The notes under the pieces are model-generated. The model saw only the letters and a program-made list of their open reading frames with translations, was not told where the DNA came from and made no database searches. Below are positions 17,263-24,555 of a stretch of DNA of 25,013 bases, in pieces (within the stretch, counting starts at the first letter, position 1; each line of letters opens with the position of its first letter). Position numbers and translations under genes: made by a program. The DNA is from an uncultured Clostridiaceae bacterium. GTDB taxonomy: Bacteria; Bacillota; Clostridia; TANB77; CAG-508. The stretch covers positions 1-25,013 of the forward strand of contig CATXTS010000015.1 in NCBI GenBank assembly GCA_958402495.1, given 5' to 3'.

Positions 17263-18067
17263 TTATAACAATGTAAATAAAGCATAAGCAAAAGGTGCTA
17301 AAAATAATAAACTGTCTATACGGTCTAACATGCCGCCATGACCTGGTATTAAATTACTATAATCTTTAATATCCACAAAACGCTTAATACTAGATGCTGC
17401 AAAGTCGCCTATTTGTCCTACCAAACTTAAAATAATACCCGTTCCTGCAATGAACCAATAAGAATATTGCATTCCCCAAAAAGTATTGGCTACATAGGTA
17501 TATAGGAGCATTAACATTACAGCGCCTATAACACCACCTATACAACCTTCTATAGATTTCTTAGGACTAACCTTACTAAATTTATGTTTTCCAATCGCTT
17601 TTCCTACAAAGAAAGCAAAAATATCTGTACCCCATGCTGCAAATAAAGCATACCATATTAAAATGTTACCATTTGGCATTCCATCAATAAATGCAATAAA
17701 CATCATGAAAAATACTACATAAAAAATACCAAAAAAGGTGTAACAAATATCTTTAAAACTCGTCTTCATATCTGTTGCAATAATTTGCGCAAATAGAATC
17801 AATAAAAACGCTGGTGGCAAGGTTGTTACGACCACACGTAAATGTTCTACAGGAATGATATGTACAAAAGCAATACTGATACAACTCACATAACCGAAGC
17901 CATCTAACTGGATTACAAATTTTAGAAACCGCATTAAAATATTCATTTAAACTCAAATAGGCAATTACAGCTAAACAAATATCTACTACATACTTATTCC
18001 TAATCAATAATACAATTAACACAATAGGAAACCCTAATAGTGCTGAAGTTAATCTTTTCCAATTCAT
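17263..18067 (-). CDS. cdsA: phosphatidate cytidylyltransferase, read through a +1 shift at CGG
   Basis: Makes CDP-diacylglycerol from CTP and phosphatidic acid at the membrane, a step needed for all phosphatidylglycerol-type lipids. The gene is split over two frames. Frame one (18067 to 17897) gives MNWKRLTSALLGFPIVLIVLL...EYFNAVSKICNPVRWL. Frame two (17895 to 17263) gives GYVSCISIAF onward, ending with the family signature GQIGDFAASSIKR, NLIPGHGGMLDRIDS. Leaving C17896 unread joins them into about 267 residues, the normal CdsA length, with several transmembrane helices. Read without a shift, frame one continues to a stop at 17753 as unrelated sequence. The ATG at 18067 has AAGGAG 6 bases upstream and lies 23 bases after uppS. 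The complete C-terminal catalytic signature argues against decay. Confidence 0.85.
17893..17896 (-). other. +1 frameshift site CGG-T in cdsA
   Basis: Minus strand, in frame: TGG CTT CGG TTA. Leaving C17896 unread gives CTT, then GGT TAT GTG (Leu-Gly-Tyr-Val) and the CdsA frame. It is the only in-frame CGG in the gene. Confidence 0.8.
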
Positions 18068-18090
18068 AATTTTCTCCTTATCTTTTTTCA

Positions 18091-18801
18091 TTATTGTGCC
18101 CCAAAATTTCTTTTCCTCTTTTGATAGGTTTGTATAGCTTCCTCTAAATCCTGTTCTGTAAAATCTGGCCATTTTTTATCTATAAATAAGAACTCTGTAT
18201 ACACAATTTGCCATGGCAAAAAGTTACTCGTTCTTTTTTCTCCACTTGTACGAATGACTAAATCCGGGTCTGGTTGACCTGCTGTATATAATTGTGATTC
18301 TATTGTCTCTTCTGTAATATCTTCTACTGCTAACTTTCCTTGTTTTACTAGACTGGCAATTTGTTTGGTTGCCTTTAGTAGTTCATCTCTTCCACCATAA
18401 TTAATAGCAATGTTAAAGACAATGCCTGTATTGTCTTTTGTTCTTTCCATACAATTTTGTATACTTTTTTGCATACCTACGGATAATTTACTTAAATCCC
18501 CTATGATACGCACTTTTATATTTTCTGTATCTGCTCTTTTACCATAATCATCTAGATAATTTTGCATTAGTAGCATTAAAGCGCCGACTTCTTCCTCCGT
18601 CCTCTTCCAGTTTTCTGTAGAAAAGGCATAAACCGTTATATGTTTAATTCCAATTTTGTTAGCATATCTAACAATTTTCTCTAAAGTTTTAGCCCCTTCT
18701 TTATGACCTTGTTTTGGTAATAATCCATGTTCTTTAGCCCATCTTCTATTTCCATCCATGATGATAGCAATATGCTTGGGTAAATTTTCTTGTGGTTCCA
18801 T
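18091..18801 (-). CDS. uppS: isoprenyl transferase, undecaprenyl diphosphate synthase type
   Basis: A cytoplasmic cis-prenyltransferase that extends farnesyl diphosphate with isopentenyl diphosphate to make the undecaprenyl carrier for cell wall synthesis. The 236-residue length is normal. Seen: the catalytic IAIIMDGNRRWAK (Asp16), FSTENWKR, the NYGGRDE substrate segment, and the C-terminal PDPDLVIRTSGEKRTSNFLPWQ...WPDF signature. ATG at 18801 with AAAGGAG 5 bases upstream. It sits between the farnesyl diphosphate synthase gene (its substrate supplier, 19 bases upstream) and cdsA. Confidence 0.97.
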   Translation of the reverse strand: MEPQENLPKHIAIIMDGNRRWAKEHGLLPKQGHKEGAKTLEKIVRYANKIGIKHITVYAFSTENWKRTEEEVGALMLLMQNYLDDYGKRADTENIKVRIIGDLSKLSVGMQKSIQNCMERTKDNTGIVFNIAINYGGRDELLKATKQIASLVKQGKLAVEDITEETIESQLYTAGQPDPDLVIRTSGEKRTSNFLPWQIVYTEFLFIDKKWPDFTEQDLEEAIQTYQKRKRNFGAQ

Positions 18802-18820
18802 ACATACTCCTTTTATTTTC

Positions 18821-19705
18821 TTACTTATTTCTTTGTTCTATGTAGATAGCTAAATCTTTTAAGAAATTACCTTTTTCTCCAAAAGTCTTAGCTATTTCGA
18901 CTGCCTCTTTTGTAAGTTTATCTAACACTTCTTTTGCTTTTTGTAATCCGTATTTTGTTACATAAGTACATTTACCTTTTTCTTTATCATTCCCCACTGG
19001 CTTTCCTAAAATCGCTTCATCACCAATTTCTGATAAAATATCATCTTTAATTTGAAAAGTTAATCCTATTTTTTCTGCATATTGGCTTAAAGTTTCCATA
19101 TCCTCTTGACTTGCGCCACCTAGCAAAGCACCAATACGTACACAAGCAGTTAGTAACGCTCCTGTTTTATTTTGATGGATATACTCTAAATAGGTTTCCC
19201 CTATTTGCTTACCTTCCCATTCTGTATCTAAATATTCGCCTAAAAGCATTTTATCCACACTTTTTGTAAATTCTTGAAAAGCCACTAATTTTTCTGCCTG
19301 CTTTTCTGATTTTTCTAGTAATGCTTCTGCTAAAACGATATATGCTTGATTAAACAAGCTATCACCTGCGATAATAGCGGTTGATTCATTGAACTTCTTA
19401 TGATTCGTTAATTTACCATGTCTAAAATCATCATTATCAATAGCTGGAAGGTCATCATGAATTAAAGAGAAATTATGTATCATCTCCATCGCAATCGCAA
19501 AAGGCATACACACTTCTATATCTTGTGCAAATAGTTGATAAGTTTGTAACATTAGAATAGGCCTTAATCGTTTTCCACCTGCCATCAAACTATATTCTAC
19601 GGCTTCATTTAAAACTTTTTCTGGACATTCTTGTCTTTTTAAATGTTTTTCTATCTGCTCATTTACGATTCTTTGGTATTCTTGTATTGTTTGATTAAAC
19701 TCCAT
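18821..19705 (-). CDS. ispA: short-chain trans-polyprenyl synthase, farnesyl diphosphate synthase type
   Basis: Condenses dimethylallyl or geranyl diphosphate with isopentenyl diphosphate. The 294-residue protein has GGKRLRP (43-49, diphosphate binding), the first Asp-rich motif DDLPAID (84-90) and the second, KDDILSEIGD. The typical lysine-rich GKPVGNDKEKGKCTYV follows. The bacterial insertion in the first motif (DDXXXXD) marks FPP/GGPP-type enzymes; chain length cannot be settled from sequence alone. ATG at 19705 with GGGGATGG upstream. It lies 21 bases after frr and directly before uppS, which uses its product. In other Firmicutes ispA is usually elsewhere, near xseB/dxs. Confidence 0.92.
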   Translation of the reverse strand: MEFNQTIQEYQRIVNEQIEKHLKRQECPEKVLNEAVEYSLMAGGKRLRPILMLQTYQLFAQDIEVCMPFAIAMEMIHNFSLIHDDLPAIDNDDFRHGKLTNHKKFNESTAIIAGDSLFNQAYIVLAEALLEKSEKQAEKLVAFQEFTKSVDKMLLGEYLDTEWEGKQIGETYLEYIHQNKTGALLTACVRIGALLGGASQEDMETLSQYAEKIGLTFQIKDDILSEIGDEAILGKPVGNDKEKGKCTYVTKYGLQKAKEVLDKLTKEAVEIAKTFGEKGNFLKDLAIYIEQRNK

Positions 19706-19726
19706 TTTTCCATCCCCTACTATTTT

Positions 19727-20275
19727 TTATATAGACATGATTTCTTTTTCTTTCTTTTCTAGAATTTGGTCGATTTCCTCAATCTTTTTATCGGTAATCT
19801 TTTGGATTTGCTCTTCTGCTACTTTTAAGTCATCCTCTGTAATTTCTGCATTTTTTTGTTGTGCCTTAAACTCATCAATACCATCTCTTCTAATACTTCT
19901 GATAGCTACTTTTGTTTCTTCAGCAGTTTTCTTAATTTCCTTTACTAGTTCTTTTCTTCTTTCTTCATTTAGTTCTGGGAAATTCAAACGAATCACTTTT
20001 CCATCATTATTGGGTGTAATCCCTATATCTGATGCTAAAATAGCTCTTTCTACTTCTTTTAATACACTCATATCCCATGGTTGAATAACAATTAATCTAG
20101 CTTCTGGTACCGAAATACCAGCTACTTGGTTAATGGGTGTTGGTGTTCCATAATAATCGATACTTACTTTATTTAAAATAGCCGGATTTGCTCTTCCTGC
20201 TCTTACCTCTGATAAATTTTGTTCAAATACACGAATTGTTTTATTCATTCTTTCTTCTATATAACTATAATCCAT
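19727..20275 (-). CDS. frr: ribosome recycling factor
   Basis: Splits post-termination ribosomes together with EF-G. The 182-residue protein has the family shape: EVRAGRANPAILNKVSIDYYGTPTPINQVA near the N terminus, VIQPWDMS, then ITPNNDGKVIRLNFPELNEERRKELVK and a long C-terminal helix (EDDLKVAEEQIQKITDKKIEEIDQ). Only slightly shorter than the usual 185 residues. ATG at 20275 with AAAGGAGA upstream. It follows pyrH, the conserved order in Firmicutes. Confidence 0.97.
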   Translation of the reverse strand: MDYSYIEERMNKTIRVFEQNLSEVRAGRANPAILNKVSIDYYGTPTPINQVAGISVPEARLIVIQPWDMSVLKEVERAILASDIGITPNNDGKVIRLNFPELNEERRKELVKEIKKTAEETKVAIRSIRRDGIDEFKAQQKNAEITEDDLKVAEEQIQKITDKKIEEIDQILEKKEKEIMSI

Positions 20276-20346
20276 TTGATTTTCTCTCCTTTATTTCTAT
20301 ATTCTAATTTTTATTTATTTTCTATTTATTTTTTATACTTACTTTA

Positions 20347-21066
20347 TTAAGACCTAACAATGGTTCCTATAGATTCTCCTTGTACAATTTTTACCATATT
20401 TTGTGGTTCTCCGATTCCAAATACGATTAATGGAATATGATTATCTCTACAAAGAGAAGTTGCTGTTGAATCTAATACTTTTAAATCTTTATTCAAAATG
20501 TCTAAATAGGTAATCTCATCATATTTTACAGCTGTTTTATCTAATTTTGGATCTGCACTATATACACCATCAATTGTCTTAGCCAGTAAAATCACCTCTG
20601 CTTCTACTTCAGCAGCCCTCAATGCAGCAGCTGTATCTGTTGTAAAATAAGGATTTCCCGTTCCACAAGAAAAAATAACGACTCTTCCTCTTTCTAAATG
20701 TTTAATCGCTTTTCTTTTAATGTAGGGTTCTGCAATTTGTCTCATTTCGATTGCTGTTTGTAATCTAGTGGATAATCCTCTGGATTCTAAAGCATCTTGC
20801 AATGCCAATCCATTCATGGCAGTAGCCAACATTCCCATATAATCTGATGTGGTTCTTTCCATTTGATGTCCATATCTACCTCTCCAGAAATTACCACCAC
20901 CGATAACTACAGCTACTTGCACCCCTAGTTCTACTACTTTTTTTACTTGGTCACAAATCTTTCCTAATGTTTCTGCATCGACACCTGTTTTTTTATCTCC
21001 TGCTAAAGCTTCTCCACTTAGCTTTAAAAGGATACGTTTATATTTTATATCAGGCACTAAAAACAC
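20347..21066 (-). CDS. pyrH: UMP kinase
   Basis: Phosphorylates UMP to UDP, feeding RNA, DNA and cell wall nucleotide pools. Seen: the amino-acid-kinase N-terminal YKRILLKLSGEALAGD, the GGGNFWRGR loop, the GTGNPYFTTDTAAALRA UMP/ATP site and the C-terminal FGIGEPQNMVKIVQGESIGTIV. Length 239 residues, as expected. The start is not certain. GTG at 21066 is placed 7 bases after GAGGT, while GTG at 21057 has AAGGAG 10 bases upstream. Elongation factor Ts and S2 genes, commonly upstream of pyrH, are absent; a divergent sortase gene is there instead. Confidence 0.96.
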   Translation of the reverse strand: MFLVPDIKYKRILLKLSGEALAGDKKTGVDAETLGKICDQVKKVVELGVQVAVVIGGGNFWRGRYGHQMERTTSDYMGMLATAMNGLALQDALESRGLSTRLQTAIEMRQIAEPYIKRKAIKHLERGRVVIFSCGTGNPYFTTDTAAALRAAEVEAEVILLAKTIDGVYSADPKLDKTAVKYDEITYLDILNKDLKVLDSTATSLCRDNHIPLIVFGIGEPQNMVKIVQGESIGTIVRS

Positions 21067-21096
21067 GCTCCTTACCTCTTTATTTCTATGGTTTCT

Positions 21097-21105
21097 ATTC
21101 TATCA
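21097..21105 (-). promoter_or_regulatory. extended -10 promoter candidate of pyrH
   Basis: Minus strand TGATAGAAT (21105-21097), an extended -10 box about 30 bases before the GTG start. No good -35 is seen. It would drive pyrH-frr-ispA-uppS-cdsA-rseP. Confidence 0.4.
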
Positions 21106-21218
21106 CATACTGCTACAAAAAAGAAACAGTTTATGAAGATTTTTTTAATTTTTTTCTAACATATTTTTATTTCATTTGGCTCATACTATATACATAAACA
21201 AAGTGAGGTGGTAGAAGA

Positions 21219-21891
21219 ATGAATCAGATATTAGATAAAAAAAGCACACAGTTGCAAGCTACTTCTGCCAATGTTTCTTCTCCTTCTAAAAAAAAGTTTT
21301 TATTTATTTTTTTTATTTCTATTAGTATATGCATCCTTTGTTTTTTTATTTATGTTTCTATGAAATATCATTTATGGGAAAAGGAAAAAATCTCTCAAAG
21401 TTTAGTAGAACAATTTTCCATTACTACACTTTATGCCAATAGCACTTCAGATGGTATTGCTACGCCACTATCTACTATTTCTTCTAGTAATTCTTCAGAG
21501 CCTTTTGTGATTGGTCTAATAGAGATTGAAAGAATTAAGTTGCTATACCCGATTTTGTCTAATACTACTGAGGAATTATTAAAAATAGCCCCTTGTCGTT
21601 ATGCTGGTCCTATGCCTAATCAAGTTCGGTAACCTTTGTATTGCTGGCCATAATTACGTAGATAATAAATTATTTAGCAAAGTGCATCTTCTAAAAACTG
21701 GTGATATTATACACATTTATGATTTACAAGGGCAAATGCTTTCTTATATGGTATATGATACGACTGAAGTGGCTGTTCATAATACGAATTGTACAAGCCA
21801 AGAAACTCATGGAGAAAAAGAAATTACCTTAATTACTTGTAATAATGTAAAAGGTACAAGAGTAATTGTAAAAGCAAAAGAAAATAGATGA
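21219..21891 (+). CDS. sortase, read through a +1 shift at CGG
   Basis: Transpeptidase that cuts LPXTG-type signals and links surface proteins to the wall. Frame one (21219-21626) has a cytoplasmic tail, one membrane helix (KKFLFIFFISISICILCFFIYV) and the start of the sortase domain, VIGLIEIERIKLLYPILSNTT...CRYAGPMPNQV. It then meets CGG TAA. Frame two (21628-21891) gives GNLCIAGHNY (catalytic His), then ITLITC (catalytic Cys) and the Arg of KGTRVIV. Leaving C21627 unread produces a complete sortase of about 223 residues, with the conserved Gly-Asn before IAGH. ATG at 21219 with GAGGTGG 8 bases upstream. The convergent neighbour encodes an LPQTG protein, a likely substrate. Confidence 0.85.
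21627..21630 (+). other. +1 frameshift site CGG-T in the sortase gene
   Basis: In frame: GTT CGG TAA. Leaving C21627 unread gives GTT, then GGT AAC CTT (Val-Gly-Asn-Leu), restoring the family's G-N-x-x-I-A-G-H. Without the shift, translation stops one codon later and loses all catalytic residues. Confidence 0.8.
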
Positions 21892-21909
21892 TTTCATCTA
21901 TTTTCCCTT
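21880..21909. terminator. terminator between the sortase and LPQTG genes
   Basis: Stem GAAAATAGATGA (21880-21891) with TCATCTATTTTC (21894-21905). A CCTTT tail follows on the plus strand and TTTTGCTTTT on the minus strand, so it can serve both convergent genes. The sortase stop codon lies inside the stem. Confidence 0.8.
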
Positions 21910-21945
21910 TTATCTTATATTTCTATGTTTTCTTACTTTTCTATT

Positions 21946-22299
21946 CTATTTAATGTTATAGTCTTTTATTCTCTTATAAGCATAAATAGCAATAATCGCA
22001 GATACTGCAATTAGTAAAAAGATTGCATAATCACTTGCATCACCTGTTTGTGGTAATGTATTGGTGTTTGTATTTACATAGTTACTACTAGCCGTATTCG
22101 TGGTTGGTGCTACTGTATTGGTAGTTACATTTGTCTGTTGTTGTGTATTTGTTGTTGTGTTTGTGTTCGGATTGGTTGTAATGTTGATTTGTAGTGGATT
22201 ATCCGATGTTCCTGTTGCCAATACTTTGCTTGTAAAAGTAAGTGCTAAGATAAGTAGTAATACTATTAAAACTATTTTTGTTGATTTTAAATTTTTCAT
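21946..22299 (-). CDS. LPQTG-anchored small surface protein
   Basis: A 117-residue exported protein. Residues 1-29 are a signal peptide (basic start, long hydrophobic core, likely cut after KVLA). A low-complexity Thr/Asn/Gln-rich stalk follows (about 35-85). The sorting signal is LPQTGD (about 84-89), then a hydrophobic helix (YAIFLLIAVSAIIAIYAY) and a basic tail (KRIKDYNIK). It should be anchored to the wall by a sortase, probably the one encoded convergently at 21219-21891. No binding or enzyme domain is seen. ATG at 22299 with AAAAAAGGAG upstream and a clear promoter at 22390-22418. Confidence 0.92.
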   Translation of the reverse strand: MKNLKSTKIVLIVLLLILALTFTSKVLATGTSDNPLQINITTNPNTNTTTNTQQQTNVTTNTVAPTTNTASSNYVNTNTNTLPQTGDASDYAIFLLIAVSAIIAIYAYKRIKDYNIK

Positions 22300-22389
22300 A
22301 TTTTTTCTCCTTTTTTCTAATGAGATTTCTATTAGTATTTATATTTCTACTTTTTTTATGCACGAAATACAAATTTAATTGCTATAATT

Positions 22390-22418
22390 AGTGTAACGCT
22401 TTTTGTAAGTTTCGTCAA
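22390..22418 (-). promoter_or_regulatory. sigma-A promoter of the LPQTG gene
   Basis: Minus strand: -35 TTGACG (22418-22413), 17-base spacer, -10 TACACT (22395-22390), giving a leader of about 85 bases. Confidence 0.65.
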
Positions 22419-22441
22419 CTTTTTTTATCATTTTTATTATG

Positions 22442-22474
22442 ACATTTTCGTTTCTAATTCATTACATTTTCGTT
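22442..22474. repeat. two 11-bp direct repeats spaced 22 bp, upstream of the LPQTG promoter
   Basis: ACATTTTCGTT occurs at 22442-22452 and again at 22464-22474, each followed shortly by CTAATT. The 22-bp period equals two helical turns, and the pair lies about 25 bases upstream of the -35 box. It is a possible regulator-binding site. Confidence 0.5.
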
Positions 22475-22501
22475 ACATGTCTAATTACAATTCACTAAAA
22501 C

Positions 22502-23020
22502 CTATTCTTCGTCCTTCTTAGCTGGTTCTTCTTTAACATTTTCTACTACTTCTTCTTTAACGGTATCTACCACTTCTTCTACTACTGTTTGTGCTGTTTC
22601 AACAATAGGAGCTTCTTCTGGAGCAGCTTCTACAGCAATTTCTTCTTTGACTGTAATTTCTTTGTTTTCAATTCTAGCACCTAAGTTTTCTTTTGTCTTA
22701 GCAGATTTTCCTACTCTATCTCTTAAATAGAATAATTTAGCACGTCTAGCTTTACCTACTCTGACAACCTCCACTTTTTCTACCATTGGTGAATGAATTA
22801 AAAATGTTTTTTCTACGCCTACACCATAAGCAACTCTTCTAACTGTAAATGTAGCGTTAACACCGCCACCTTGTTTTTTTATAACGATTCCTTCGAATAC
22901 TTGGATTCTTTCTCTGTTACCTTCTTTAATTCTTTGGTGTACTTTAATAGTATCACCAACATGAAGGTCTGGAATCTTATTTTTCAATTGTTCATGTTCG
23001 ATTGATTTGATAATATCCAT
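22502..23020 (-). CDS. rplS: ribosomal protein L19 with an acidic C-terminal extension
   Basis: The first ~112 residues are a standard L19 of the 50S subunit interface: IPDLHVGDTIKVHQRIKEG, RIQVFEGIVIKKQGGG, TFTVRRVAYGVGVEKTF and RVGKARRAKLFYLRDRVGKSAK. L19 is normally about 115 residues; here another ~60 residues follow, very rich in Glu and Val (AAPEEAPIVETAQ..., ending KEEPAKKDEE). The tail is probably disordered or helical. ATG at 23020 with AAAGGAGA upstream. It follows trmD by 42 bases, the usual trmD-rplS order. Confidence 0.96.
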   Translation of the reverse strand: MDIIKSIEHEQLKNKIPDLHVGDTIKVHQRIKEGNRERIQVFEGIVIKKQGGGVNATFTVRRVAYGVGVEKTFLIHSPMVEKVEVVRVGKARRAKLFYLRDRVGKSAKTKENLGARIENKEITVKEEIAVEAAPEEAPIVETAQTVVEEVVDTVKEEVVENVKEEPAKKDEE

Positions 23021-23062
23021 TGATATTCTCCTTTCTTAATTTTCGTCTTTTTCTTTTTATTC

Positions 23063-23740
23063 TTATTTTTCTAGTTTTTGTAATAAATCTGGTCTTTTCT
23101 GTTTTGTAATTGCTATTGATTGATTTTCTCTCCATTTGCGGATATTTTCATGATGACCTGACTTCAGAACCTCTGGAACTTCTCTGCCTAAGAAAATTTC
23201 TGGTCTTGTATACTGTGGATATTCTAAAAGGTTACTACTAAAGGATTCTTCCTTAATAGATTCTTCTGTTAGCACACCTTCTACATAACGACTGATACTA
23301 TCCATCAATACCATAGCTGGTAATTCTCCACCTGTTAAAACATAATCGCCTATGGAAATTTCTAATGGATTTAGTTCTTCTATAACTCTTTGGTCAATGC
23401 CTTCATAATGTCCACAAAGTAAGATTAATTGTTGTTCCTTACTAAGTTCTTCTACCATTTGTTGGTCTAAGGTTTTTCCTTGTGGTGTTAAATAAATAAG
23501 TTTTGCCTGTTCTTTTCCTGGAACAGATTGATACGCATCATAAACTATATCTGGTCTAATTACCATACCAGCTCCACCACCATAAGGAGTATCATCTACT
23601 TTTTTGTGCTTATCTTTTGAAAAGTCTCGCATATTGATTAAATTCATTTGAATTTTATGGCTTTCCATAGCCCTTCCTAAAATACTTTGCCTCATTGGCT
23701 CAAACATTTCTGGAAATAATGTAAGCACATCAAACTGCAT
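23063..23740 (-). CDS. trmD: tRNA (guanine-N1-)-methyltransferase
   Basis: Methylates G37 next to the anticodon of tRNAs reading CNN codons (Leu, Pro, Arg-CGG), which prevents +1 frameshifting. The 225-residue protein shows the SPOUT trefoil-knot motifs LLCGHYEGIDQRV and ISIGDYVLTGGELPAM, the N-terminal FDVLTLFPEMF and DDTPYGGGAGMV, and the C-terminal LEYPQYTRP...VPEVLKSGHHENIRKWR. It appears complete. ATG at 23740 with AAAAAGGAG upstream. It lies 24 bases after rimM. Its known role in frame maintenance is relevant to the CGG frameshift sites in this window. Confidence 0.97.
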   Translation of the reverse strand: MQFDVLTLFPEMFEPMRQSILGRAMESHKIQMNLINMRDFSKDKHKKVDDTPYGGGAGMVIRPDIVYDAYQSVPGKEQAKLIYLTPQGKTLDQQMVEELSKEQQLILLCGHYEGIDQRVIEELNPLEISIGDYVLTGGELPAMVLMDSISRYVEGVLTEESIKEESFSSNLLEYPQYTRPEIFLGREVPEVLKSGHHENIRKWRENQSIAITKQKRPDLLQKLEK

Positions 23741-23764
23741 GTCTTTTTCACTCCTTTTTAGTTG

Positions 23765-24277
23765 TTAGTCTTCTCTTAGTCCTTTTAATAGATGAACGGT
23801 AATTCTTCCTTGCTCTAAATCAATATCTTTTAGTACTTCCGGAATGCTTGGTAATAAAATTTGTTTTCCAAGTTCATTTTTGACAACATATACATCCTTA
23901 CTACCAGTTGGAAAAATATCTTCTACTAGTCCTAGTCTTTCTCCTTCATCAGAATACACCTCTAAGCCTAATAAATCTGCAATAAAGTAAGTATCTTTGG
24001 GTAATTTTTTAGCATCTTTTCTATCAATCTCTAAATAAAGACCTTTTAGTTTTTCTGCTGCATTCATATCTTCTATGCCCTTTAATTTTAATAAGACCAT
24101 ATCTTTATGATAGCTTACCTTTTCAATTTCTACTTTTTGCTTGTTTTCTTTTTGACAAATATAAACCGTTTTTAATTCTTCAAATCGTTTTATATCATCT
24201 GTAAATGGTTTTACTTTTACTAGCCCCTTTACACCAAAAGTATTTACAATTTGTCCTACTTCGAAATAATTTTGCAT
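23765..24277 (-). CDS. rimM: ribosome maturation factor RimM
   Basis: Assists 30S head assembly by binding S19. The 170-residue protein has the N-terminal FEVGQIVNTFGVKGLVKVKPFTDD beta-barrel and a C-terminal PRC-barrel domain (YFIADLLGLEVYSDEGERLGLVEDIFPTGSKDVYVV, then LLPSIPEVLKDIDLEQGRI). ATG at 24277 with TGAGGA upstream, 15 bases after the KH-domain gene. The order rpsP-khpA-rimM-trmD-rplS is conserved in Firmicutes. Confidence 0.96.
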   Translation of the reverse strand: MQNYFEVGQIVNTFGVKGLVKVKPFTDDIKRFEELKTVYICQKENKQKVEIEKVSYHKDMVLLKLKGIEDMNAAEKLKGLYLEIDRKDAKKLPKDTYFIADLLGLEVYSDEGERLGLVEDIFPTGSKDVYVVKNELGKQILLPSIPEVLKDIDLEQGRITVHLLKGLRED

Positions 24278-24292
24278 ATAGATTCCTCATTT

Positions 24293-24526
24293 TTACTTTT
24301 CTATAAATTCTACCATTACCTTTTTATGTTCTTTTCCGGCAAGTGCCTTCATCATAGTTCTAATGGCTTTTGCCACTCTTCCTTGTTTACCGATGACTCT
24401 TCCCATATCTATCGCTGCTACTTTTACTTCAAAAGAGATTTCTTTTTCAGAATCTTTTTGTATAATTTCCATAGCCTCTTTATCTTCGATTAAGTTTAGA
24501 ATCATCATTTCTAGTATTTCTTTCAT
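24293..24526 (-). CDS. khpA: KH-domain RNA-binding protein (KhpA/YlqC)
   Basis: A 77-residue single KH domain with the RNA-binding loop GRVIGKQGR (GXXG) and flanking helices. In Streptococcus and Bacillus, KhpA forms a dimer with KhpB/Jag and binds RNAs that affect cell division and envelope growth. ATG at 24526 with AAGGAGG upstream, between rpsP and rimM as usual. Confidence 0.95.
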   Translation of the reverse strand: MKEILEMMILNLIEDKEAMEIIQKDSEKEISFEVKVAAIDMGRVIGKQGRVAKAIRTMMKALAGKEHKKVMVEFIEK

Positions 24527-24555
24527 TTCTGGTTCCTCCTTAAAGACGGTCCCTC

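Noticed and set aside
17263..21891. Explaining the three frameshifts as sequencing errors
   Set aside because: The extra base is not in a homopolymer run, and all three fall on the only in-frame CGG codons. Random errors should not choose one codon. It cannot be excluded without reads.
14910..21891. Simple reassignment of CGG to another amino acid
   Set aside because: Reassignment would keep the frame, but in all three genes the conserved sequence continues in the +1 frame, so a frame change is needed.
23021..23062. L19 autoregulatory leader upstream of rplS
   Set aside because: The gap is 42 bases of A/T-rich sequence without the needed stems.
24527..24555. GGGACCGTC between rpsP and khpA as a copy of the palindromic elements
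   Set aside because: Only about nine bases match and there is no inverted partner.
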